From NCBI RefSeq assembly GCF_017742995.1, contig NZ_CP072425.1, forward strand, positions 2,046,001-2,110,000: DNA of 64,000 bases. Direction: 5' to 3'. Shown here one piece after another: positions 26,607 through 34,062 of this stretch (position 1 is its first letter; the number at the start of each line of letters is the position of its first letter). Source of the DNA: Pseudoalteromonas viridis. GTDB lineage: Bacteria > Pseudomonadota > Gammaproteobacteria > Enterobacterales > Alteromonadaceae. Below the pieces are notes generated by a model. It saw only the letters and a program-made list of their open reading frames with translations. It was not told where the DNA came from and ran no database searches. The translations under genes were made by a program, and so were the position numbers.

Positions 26607-27653
26607 ATGGATATTACTGAATTATTGGCCTTTAGTGTGCAACACAAAGCATCGGATTTACACCTTTCATCGGGCGTTTCGCCGATGATCCGCGTTGATG
26701 GCGATGTGCGCCGGGTAAACATTCCTGCACTGGAAGCGAAGGACGTTAACAGCCTCGTTTACGATATTATGAATGATAACCAGCGCAAGGACTATGAGCA
26801 AAATCTTGAGGTAGATTTTTCGTTCGAAGTACCAAACCTGGCCCGTTTTCGTGTTAATGCGTTTAATGCCAGTCGTGGTCCTGCGGCGGTGTTTCGAACC
26901 ATCCCCAGCTCAGTGCTGACGCTGGAAGACTTGGGCGCACCGGAGATTTTCCGTAAAATTTCTGATTGCCCGCGTGGTTTAGTGCTGGTCACGGGTCCAA
27001 CCGGGTCGGGTAAATCCACCACCCTGGCGGCCATGGTGGATTACATAAACAGTAACAAGCACCACCATATTCTGACCATCGAAGATCCCATCGAATTTGT
27101 CCACGACAACAAGTTGAGCCTGATCAACCAGCGTGAAGTACACCGCGATACTCATAGCTTTAACGCCGCGCTGCGCAGTGCACTGCGTGAAGACCCCGAC
27201 GTGATCCTGGTCGGTGAGCTGCGCGATCTGGAAACCATTCGCCTGGCCATGACCGCTGCCGAAACCGGTCATTTAGTGTTTGGCACACTGCATACCACCT
27301 CAGCGCCTAAGACCATCGACCGTATCATTGACGTTTTCCCCGGTGAGGAAAAAGACATGGTGCGCTCTATGCTTTCGGAGTCCCTGCAGGCGGTTATTTC
27401 ACAAACCCTGGTGAAAAAAGTCGGTGGCGGGCGGGTGGCAGCCCACGAGATCATGATGGGGATCCCGGCCATCCGTAACCTCATTCGCGAAGATAAAATC
27501 GCGCAAATGTACTCGTCGATCCAGACCGGTGCAATGCACGGCATGCAAACCATGGATCAGTGTCTCACTAATCTGGTCAACCGCGGCCTGATCACCAATC
27601 AGGATGCACAGGCGAAAGCCCACGATAAGAACCAGTTTGGTACCTCATATTAA
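26607..27653 (+). CDS. pilT: PilT, type IV pilus retraction ATPase
   Basis: A 348-residue hexameric ATPase that powers pilus retraction and twitching. Walker A GPTGSGKSTT (about residues 129-138), Walker B region DPDVILVGELRD, His box TGHLVFGTLHT and the PilT-specific AIRNLIRE motif are all intact. The ATG at 26607 is six bases after GGAG. It diverges from yggS and is followed by pilU. Confidence 0.97.
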   Translation: MDITELLAFSVQHKASDLHLSSGVSPMIRVDGDVRRVNIPALEAKDVNSLVYDIMNDNQRKDYEQNLEVDFSFEVPNLARFRVNAFNASRGPAAVFRTIPSSVLTLEDLGAPEIFRKISDCPRGLVLVTGPTGSGKSTTLAAMVDYINSNKHHHILTIEDPIEFVHDNKLSLINQREVHRDTHSFNAALRSALREDPDVILVGELRDLETIRLAMTAAETGHLVFGTLHTTSAPKTIDRIIDVFPGEEKDMVRSMLSESLQAVISQTLVKKVGGGRVAAHEIMMGIPAIRNLIREDKIAQMYSSIQTGAMHGMQTMDQCLTNLVNRGLITNQDAQAKAHDKNQFGTSY

Positions 27654-27668
27654 GTCCGGGAGCGCGTG

Positions 27669-28793
27669 ATGGAACTTGTACATTACCTACAAACGATGAA
27701 AGACAAAGGCGCATCGGACTTGTTTGTGTCTGCCGGTTTGCCCGTCAGTGCCAAAATTGACGGTGAACTGCGAGCGCTGGACGATGATATGCTGGATGCC
27801 GAGGCATCACTGGCCATGGTTGAGTCGGCCATGAGTGAGAAACAAAAACAGCAGTTCCATGGAGAGAAAGAATGTAACTTTGCGGTGGCGAACGAGATTG
27901 GTCGCTTTCGGGTGTCGGCGTTCTGGCAGCGAGACTGTGCGGGCATGGTGATCCGTCGTATCGTGACGGATATCCCGGAAGTCACCGACTTGGGCCTGCC
28001 TTCAGTGCTGACCGATGTGATCATGTCTAAGCGTGGTTTGGTGTTATTTGTTGGTGGTACAGGCACGGGTAAGTCAACGTCACTGGCGGCGTTACTGGGT
28101 TATCGTAATCGCAATCAGCGTGGCCATATTCTGACCATAGAAGATCCGATTGAATTTGTGCATCAGCACCGCAAGAGCATTATCACTCAGCGAGAAGTCG
28201 GGCTGGATACGGAAAGCTTTGAGTCGGCGCTGAAAAGCTCGCTGCGCCAGGCACCGGATGTAATCCTGATCGGTGAGATTCGCTCGCGCGAAACCATGGA
28301 ATACGCACTGAGCTTTGCCGAAACCGGCCACCTGTGTGTGGCTACTTTGCACGCCAACAATGCCAACCAGGCCATAGACCGCATTATGCACCTGGTACCG
28401 AAAGAAAAGCACGATAAGCTGAAATACGACTTGGCGCTCAACCTCAGAGCCATTGTGGCGCAGCAACTGGTGCCCTCGGCCAAAGGGGAAGGGCGTGTGG
28501 CGGCCATTGAGGTGATGCTGAACTCTCCAATGGTGGCGGAGCTGATTAAAAAAGGCGACATCGGCTCGATTAAAGAAACCATGTCCAAGTCTAAGGAAAT
28601 GGGCATGCAAACCTTTGATCAGGCGTTGTTTGAATTGTATAAACAGCAAAGGATCAACTATGCCGATGCGCTGCATCACGCCGATTCACCAAACGATTTG
28701 CGTTTGATGATCAAACTGCAGAACAACGAGCAAAAAGGCGCAGGCTTTTTGCAAGGGGTCACCGTTGACGGCCTGGACGATAAAAAGCGTTAA
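27669..28793 (+). CDS. pilU: PilU, accessory pilus retraction ATPase
   Basis: A 374-residue paralogue of PilT. Walker A is GGTGTGKSTS, Walker B DVILIGEIRS, His box TGHLCVATLHANN. PilU acts only together with PilT in known systems. GGGAG is six bases before the ATG at 27669. The 3' end overlaps the next gene if that starts at 28765. Confidence 0.95.
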   Translation: MELVHYLQTMKDKGASDLFVSAGLPVSAKIDGELRALDDDMLDAEASLAMVESAMSEKQKQQFHGEKECNFAVANEIGRFRVSAFWQRDCAGMVIRRIVTDIPEVTDLGLPSVLTDVIMSKRGLVLFVGGTGTGKSTSLAALLGYRNRNQRGHILTIEDPIEFVHQHRKSIITQREVGLDTESFESALKSSLRQAPDVILIGEIRSRETMEYALSFAETGHLCVATLHANNANQAIDRIMHLVPKEKHDKLKYDLALNLRAIVAQQLVPSAKGEGRVAAIEVMLNSPMVAELIKKGDIGSIKETMSKSKEMGMQTFDQALFELYKQQRINYADALHHADSPNDLRLMIKLQNNEQKGAGFLQGVTVDGLDDKKR

Positions 28794-29709
28794 CCGGGCG
28801 CTGCACCGGGCGTTATTATGCCTGTGCTGTCTGGTGGCCAGCCCCGCTGCGCTGGCAGCTGGGGTTGCCGCTGAGCAACCGGCCGGCCACGGTGTGGTGG
28901 ATATGTATATCCGCGATGATGTCTATGCCGACTATCTGCGTTTTTTGAATGGTCGTGAGCCCCTCGAGGTCACGCAATTCTCGGGCGATTATGTGCGCAG
29001 AGATGTGGTTGATATGGTGCTGGCGCAACAAGCGCTGGCACTGGGGGGCTTCAAAAAATCCTTTACCTACCGACCTGGTAATATCAGTTTTCGTCACTCT
29101 AACTTGCTGGAGCAGGGTAAACTGCTGCTGAGCTTTGACAGTTACTGGTATGAAGATGCCAAAGCAAAAGCAGATAAGTTCTTTATCAGTGATGCAGTGA
29201 TCCGCCGTGGCGAGTATTTTGCCGGGATATTCTATGCTCCGGATAATCTGGCGGTTGCACGCATCACCGGGCTCAGCGAGTTACGTGAGCTGAGCGCTGT
29301 TTCTACCAGCCGCTGGCGCACGGACTGGCAAACCTTGGCCAGTCTGGGTCTCAAACATGTGATGAATGAACCGGTCTGGGCGTCGCAGGCGCAAATGGTC
29401 AACCGTCAGTGGGTCGACTTTATGCTGATGCCGCTCATGCCTAGTCTGAATAACGAATTCAGACTGGATGAGATTGTGCTGGTGGCACACCCGAATTTAG
29501 TGGTGCAGTTTGATGGCAGCCGCCACTTTGTGGTGTCGCGCCTGCATCCCGATGGAGAAAGGGCATTTAAGGCATTACAAAGTGGCTTAAAGCAGCTCAG
29601 GGCGCGGGGGACGATCCGCCTCGCCTATGAGCAGGCAGGATTTATCCCCGACCTGAAACGCTACCGGGTGCTTAACCCCATTGCGCCTCAAAAAAACTCT
29701 CCAGAATAA
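28765..29709 (+). CDS. Periplasmic binding-protein-like protein downstream of pilU
   Basis: A 314-residue protein with a signal peptide ([18 protein letters not shown]) and a mature domain resembling type-2 solute-binding proteins ([38 protein letters not shown]). There is no ATG before the signal peptide in this frame, so the start is uncertain; TTG at 28765, 29 bases inside pilU, is the only candidate I see. At the other end it overlaps the convergent ruvX by 38 bases. It is not a known pilus gene, and being in the pilTU transcript is inferred from spacing only. Confidence 0.6.
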   Translation: MTAWTIKSVNRALHRALLCLCCLVASPAALAAGVAAEQPAGHGVVDMYIRDDVYADYLRFLNGREPLEVTQFSGDYVRRDVVDMVLAQQALALGGFKKSFTYRPGNISFRHSNLLEQGKLLLSFDSYWYEDAKAKADKFFISDAVIRRGEYFAGIFYAPDNLAVARITGLSELRELSAVSTSRWRTDWQTLASLGLKHVMNEPVWASQAQMVNRQWVDFMLMPLMPSLNNEFRLDEIVLVAHPNLVVQFDGSRHFVVSRLHPDGERAFKALQSGLKQLRARGTIRLAYEQAGFIPDLKRYRVLNPIAPQKNSPE

Positions 29710-30118
29710 TAATGGCTGACATGCCATCGACCTTATCTTTAGCCAAAGAGCGATAGCCGCCTTGCTCAAACAAGCGGGCTTTGGCATCTGCGGTGGTCAG
29801 GCGTTCATCCTGAGTCTCGACTGGTAATCTGAATTGGTTGTGGAGCCGGTTGGCGAACTTTTTGGCGCGAAAGGTCAGGTCCTGGTTTGTGCCGTCCATG
29901 TTCAGTGGCAGGCCAACAACCAGCAGATCAGGTTGCCACTGTTCGATATAGGGGGCGATATCCTGCCAGTCGGGGATACCGTCGCGGGCTTTGACTGCGC
30001 CCAGGCTACTGGCTGTGCCGGTCATTTCCTGTCCTACGGCCAGACCAATGCTGCGGGTGCCAAAATCAAAGCCAATGACCGTACGCTGGCCTGGGGCTGC
30101 TTTTTCGTTATTACTCAT
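29672..30118 (-). CDS. ruvX: RuvX/YqgF, RNase H-fold nuclease
   Basis: A 148-residue RNase H-like protein needed for 16S rRNA 5' processing and described as a putative Holliday junction resolvase. The first acidic motif is [16 protein letters not shown], then [12 protein letters not shown] and DERLTTADA, and the terminal Asp is in [13 protein letters not shown]. Start at 30118 begins with [10 protein letters not shown]. Its 3' end overlaps the convergent upstream gene by 38 bases. Confidence 0.92.
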   Translation of the reverse strand: MSNNEKAAPGQRTVIGFDFGTRSIGLAVGQEMTGTASSLGAVKARDGIPDWQDIAPYIEQWQPDLLVVGLPLNMDGTNQDLTFRAKKFANRLHNQFRLPVETQDERLTTADAKARLFEQGGYRSLAKDKVDGMSAIIILESFFEAQWG

Positions 30119-30193
30119 GCTGTGTTTCTCAATAAAATACAGGCGGTCGCCCACATGTGTGGTGGCGACGCGCTGTTAATGGGGTTGGTTGGC

Positions 30194-30751
30194 TCAGGCG
30201 TGGCCCGCCTCGGTGCTTAGTTGTCCGGCGTCTATACCAAGCATTTCTACCGCTTTTTCCCAGCGTTTTTCTGGTGGCGTATTAAAAATAATGGCCGGAT
30301 CGGCTTCAATGATCAGCCAGGAGTTTTCCAGGATCTCTTTTTCCAGCTGCCCCTGCTCCCACCCGGAATAACCCAAAGTAATGATAAAGGCGTCCGGACA
30401 ATTGTGTGAGGTCAGTGACGCCAGTACATCTTTTGAGGTGGTGATCATAATGTCTGAGCTAAGCTCGCGGCTGGATGCGTAGCCGGGTTTGGGGGTGTGC
30501 AAGACAAAGCCGCGATCGGTATGAACTGGCCCACCGGCAAACACGGATTGGCTGGCGGCTGTACTGGATTTGTCGTTGTCTATTTCTATCTGGTCGAGCA
30601 GCTCACCCACAGTGACATTAATGGGGTGATTGACGACCAGGCCCATCGCGCCTTCTTCATTATGCTCACAAATGTAGGTGACTGTGTGCTTAAAGAAGGG
30701 ATCTTGCAAATTTGGCATGGCGACCAAAAAATGATTGGCGAGTGATTGCAT
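30194..30751 (-). CDS. yqgE: YqgE, UPF0301 family protein
   Basis: A 185-residue UPF0301 protein, starting with the conserved LANHFLVAMPNLQDPFF and containing GAMGLVVNHP, VFAGGPVHTDRGFVLH and LGYSGWEQGQLEKEI. The family sits next to ruvX and gshB in many gammaproteobacteria. Its molecular role is not established. Confidence 0.93.
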   Translation of the reverse strand: MQSLANHFLVAMPNLQDPFFKHTVTYICEHNEEGAMGLVVNHPINVTVGELLDQIEIDNDKSSTAASQSVFAGGPVHTDRGFVLHTPKPGYASSRELSSDIMITTSKDVLASLTSHNCPDAFIITLGYSGWEQGQLEKEILENSWLIIEADPAIIFNTPPEKRWEKAVEMLGIDAGQLSTEAGHA

Positions 30752-30769
30752 AGCGAGACCCCCTTTTCG

Positions 30770-31729
30770 TTACTCTTTAGTATGGTCGAGTTTTGCCGCA
30801 ATGGCATCAAAAAACTTGTCCATAATCGAAATATCATAGGCCGCTTCGATTTCTTTCACACAGGTTGGGGCTGTGACATTAATCTCGGTGAGTTTGTCAC
30901 CTATGATGTCCAGGCCCACAAAGATCAGCCCTTTTTCTTTTAAAACCGGCGCAACGGCTTCGGCAATTTTACGGTCACTGTCGCTGATCGGGCGCGCTTC
31001 TCCACGGCCACCTGCGGCCAGATTGCCTCGTGTTTCGCCCCCTTGTGGAATGCGTGCCAGACAGTAAGGCATGACTTCGCCATCGACCACCAGTACGCGC
31101 TTGTCGCCGTCTTTGATAGCGGGCACGTAATTTTGTGCCATGGCAAAGCGGCTGCCATGTTCGGTGAGGGTTTCGCAGATCACGCCAATATTAGGGTCGT
31201 CCTGAGTCACCCGGAAAATTGAGGCGCCACCCATGCCGTCCAGCGGCTTGAGAATGATGTCGCCATGCTTGGCCAGAAACTCACGGATCTGAGCACTTGA
31301 GCGTGTCACTAAGGTATCCGGCGTGTGCTCGCTAAACCAGGCCGTAAACAGTTTTTCGTTGGCATCGCGCAAACTTTGTGGCTTGTTGATCACCAAAGTG
31401 CCAGCTTGCTCAGCACGCTCCAGAATGTAAGTCGCGTAAATGTATTCAGTATCAAACGGCGGATCTTTGCGCATCAGGATCACGTCTAGTTCGCTCAGAG
31501 CAATGTCGTCTTTGTCGGCCAGCTCATACCAGTGATTTACATCGTCAAACACGGTTGCCTTGGCGGCGGTGGCCCGGGCTTCACCCTGGTATAAATACAA
31601 ATCCTGCATTTCCATGTAGTAAAGCTCATAACCACGTGCCTGCGCTGCCAGCATCATGGCGAAGCCAGTATCTTTTTTGATATTAAAGCCACTGATTGGA
31701 TCTGAGATGATCCCAAGTTTCGCTGCCAT
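30770..31729 (-). CDS. gshB: Glutathione synthetase
   Basis: A 319-residue ATP-grasp enzyme joining gamma-glutamylcysteine and glycine. N-terminal KLGIISDPISGFNIKKDTGF, the ATP-grasp stretch DIILKPLDGMGGASIFRV, RVLVVDGEVMPYCLARIPQ and the metal-site end FVGLDIIGDKLTEINVT are standard. Length is near the usual 315. Confidence 0.97.
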   Translation of the reverse strand: MAAKLGIISDPISGFNIKKDTGFAMMLAAQARGYELYYMEMQDLYLYQGEARATAAKATVFDDVNHWYELADKDDIALSELDVILMRKDPPFDTEYIYATYILERAEQAGTLVINKPQSLRDANEKLFTAWFSEHTPDTLVTRSSAQIREFLAKHGDIILKPLDGMGGASIFRVTQDDPNIGVICETLTEHGSRFAMAQNYVPAIKDGDKRVLVVDGEVMPYCLARIPQGGETRGNLAAGGRGEARPISDSDRKIAEAVAPVLKEKGLIFVGLDIIGDKLTEINVTAPTCVKEIEAAYDISIMDKFFDAIAAKLDHTKE

Positions 31730-31804
31730 TGGGGTAACCTTATGTAAAGTGAATCAATTCAACTGCTAAGTGTTTGCTTAGGATATAAGGGCGAAACTGG
31801 TTTT

Positions 31805-32539
31805 TTAAAGGGCCAGATCGCCAAACTCAAGCTGTAATGCGCTGAGCACGGTTAGGGCAGCAGTTTCTGTGCGTAATACGCGTGGGCCGAGGCGAATATC
31901 AACGAATCCCTGCTGCTTGGTGGCGGCCATTTCTTCATCGGTAAAGCCCCCTTCAGGGCCCACCAGGAAACGTACGCCGTGCTCAGGCTTTGGCAAAGTT
32001 TTAATTGAGTGCTCTGCTCTTGGGTGTAGTGTCAGCTTAAGTGCCTCACTGCTTTGTGCTAGCCACTCATCGAGTGAAATCGGCGGGTGGATAGTCGTAA
32101 TGGTGTTACGGCCAGACTGTTCTGCGGCCGCAATGGCGATTTTTTGCCATTGCTGATGTTTTTTTGCCAGTCGCTCGCCACTGAGCTTAACGCCACAGCG
32201 AGTGGTGAATAGCGGCGTGATCTCAGTGATCCCAAGCTCTACGGATTTTTGAATGGTAAAGTCCATTTTATCGCCCCGCGAGATCCCCTGACCAAGGTGA
32301 ATGGACAGCGGCGATTCAACCTGTTTATCAATAAACTGCTCAGGGATGACCTGAACTTTCTTTTTACTGACGGCACTGATGGTGGCCAGATACTCGCCGC
32401 CCTGGCCATTAAACAGGCTGAGCTTATCCCCTTCACCCATACGCAGCACACGGGCAACATGCCCGGCAGCATCATCGCCAAGGTCGATAGCGTCGCCAAT
32501 AACAAGGTCAGAAGGCTGGTAAATATGAGGTATGCGCAT
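31805..32539 (-). CDS. rsmE: RsmE, 16S rRNA m3U1498 methyltransferase
   Basis: A 244-residue SPOUT methyltransferase. The knot and SAM-binding motif is VGPEGGFTDEEMAA (about 194-207) followed by LGPRVLRTETAAL. It lies upstream of gshB on the same strand, as in E. coli. Confidence 0.95.
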   Translation of the reverse strand: MRIPHIYQPSDLVIGDAIDLGDDAAGHVARVLRMGEGDKLSLFNGQGGEYLATISAVSKKKVQVIPEQFIDKQVESPLSIHLGQGISRGDKMDFTIQKSVELGITEITPLFTTRCGVKLSGERLAKKHQQWQKIAIAAAEQSGRNTITTIHPPISLDEWLAQSSEALKLTLHPRAEHSIKTLPKPEHGVRFLVGPEGGFTDEEMAATKQQGFVDIRLGPRVLRTETAALTVLSALQLEFGDLAL

Positions 32540-32602
32540 GGTGGACTATTCCGCTGTTAAATAGCCGTAATGGTAAGGGCTTCTGTACAGCGAGTCCAGC
32601 AC

Positions 32603-33085
32603 CTATTCGGCTTTGTCGGTGTGATGTTGGGCGAAGTCGAGGACAGAATCTTGCGTGGTTGCCGAAACGGTAGAGTGGCAGGTCAGGTGATTGTTGTTAA
32701 AGGGATCTCGTAGCGGGTGATAGACATACCCCCGCTCACTTTGTTCAACGGTGATACGCTGGCGATGCAGCGAGTTAAAAATAAACCGCTGTGCCTCATC
32801 GGCCAAATGGTAGTCGAGCGCATAAATCAATACGCCCTTTACTTTGTGATGCTCATGCAGGTAGGAGGCCAGTTCCGAGACGCTGATTTCATTGGCAAAG
32901 TCACAGTAACAGTAGTCTTTAACCTGCTCCTGAAACATCATTTTCAGCATCTGTTTGGTGTTGTCACCGGCTATCAATAACTCACTGGGCGCCTCAGGGC
33001 GCTGCGCCTTGAGGTGCGCAGCGAACTCTCTGCTGAATTCCCAGTTGCTGTCGACCAGCAAAAAGTTTTCTAGGTTTAAACGCAC
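32603..33085 (-). CDS. Uncharacterised cytosolic protein, paired with a DUF350-like gene
   Basis: A 160-residue soluble protein with no signal peptide or membrane segment. Segments include LENFLLVDSNWEFSREFAAH, CYCDFANEISVSELASYL and IYALDYHLADEAQRFIFNSL. I do not recognise the family. It starts 12 bases after the stop of the multi-helix membrane protein at 33098-33991 on the same strand, so the two are probably one operon. Confidence 0.65.
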   Translation of the reverse strand: MRLNLENFLLVDSNWEFSREFAAHLKAQRPEAPSELLIAGDNTKQMLKMMFQEQVKDYCYCDFANEISVSELASYLHEHHKVKGVLIYALDYHLADEAQRFIFNSLHRQRITVEQSERGYVYHPLRDPFNNNHLTCHSTVSATTQDSVLDFAQHHTDKAE

Positions 33086-33097
33086 TAACAGGCCTGG

Positions 33098-33991
33098 TTA
33101 CATTGAGAACATGTTAATAAGTAAATAGCCTATTGCGCAGAAAACAGCAAACTCCAGACAGGCAATACCGATATTATCCTGATGGTCAACTTCCAGCCCA
33201 ATGTCCACTCTGGGCAACGCCAGCTGGAGTAATAAATGGCTGATCCCGTACAGCAGCAGCCACATCACGCCGCAGTGCATCACAATCACAAAGAGGTTTT
33301 CAACGACTTTGGCACCATGATAAGGCGCACTGTGCAGGCCCGCATAAATGGCCAGTGCCAGGCCAATACTTTTACCGGCATAGCGGATCCCGATGGAGGT
33401 GTTGGCCAGGTTAAAGTTCTGTTGTAACGACGCGCCCTGATTGTAGCGGGCAAAGCGCCATTCACGAATTTTGCTGTCCAGCGCGCACATTAACTGCACC
33501 AGCAAAAAGCTGAGTGTCACAACCAGCAAGTTGCCAAAACCCTGCGGATGGATCCAGTGATACAGCCCCAGTACCAAAATGGTGTTGCCGATCAGCATGC
33601 CCGAGTCAACCACGGCGGCGCAGACATTTTGCTTCAAAATCGCTTGCTCCTCGTTGAACTGAGAGAGGATCCATTTACGATGAATATGCTGACCAAAATA
33701 AATATACACCAGGATCAGCAGCAGAATAATGCCGCTGCGCAGCGACTCGGCCTGTAACACCATCATGCCGGTGTCATTTAAAACATACGCACAGCAGATC
33801 ACGACCACGGCCAGATGTGTGGCGTAGCTGATCCCCAGTGCGAAGTTATCCCGCTTGGCCAGTTCATCCTCCAGCATTTGTCGGGCGCTGAACTGAACGT
33901 ATAAACGCAGAGCGATGGTGAACACGCAGATCACAACAAAACTCACTAAGATGGCGAAAAAGTTGATATTGGCTAAAGACAAATAACTCAT
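33098..33991 (-). CDS. DUF350-like polytopic membrane protein
   Basis: A 297-residue inner-membrane protein with about eight helices. The two halves look similar in layout (ALGISYATHLAVVVICCAYVL in the first; NTSIGIRYAGKSIGLALAIY in the second), as in tandem DUF350 proteins. I assign DUF350 from the pattern of small residues and the G-I-x-Y-A motif in each half. Function is unknown. It is divergent from glnE and first gene of a two-gene unit. Confidence 0.65.
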   Translation of the reverse strand: MSYLSLANINFFAILVSFVVICVFTIALRLYVQFSARQMLEDELAKRDNFALGISYATHLAVVVICCAYVLNDTGMMVLQAESLRSGIILLLILVYIYFGQHIHRKWILSQFNEEQAILKQNVCAAVVDSGMLIGNTILVLGLYHWIHPQGFGNLLVVTLSFLLVQLMCALDSKIREWRFARYNQGASLQQNFNLANTSIGIRYAGKSIGLALAIYAGLHSAPYHGAKVVENLFVIVMHCGVMWLLLYGISHLLLQLALPRVDIGLEVDHQDNIGIACLEFAVFCAIGYLLINMFSM

Positions 33992-34062
33992 GCTAAGTGT
34001 AAGGTGATGGCAATTACGTTTACTATAACACCGCTTTTTGCAATTGCACTGGAGATTTTTCT

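Noticed and set aside
28092..28679. 195-codon frame antisense to pilU
   Set aside because: Shadow of the conserved ATPase core.
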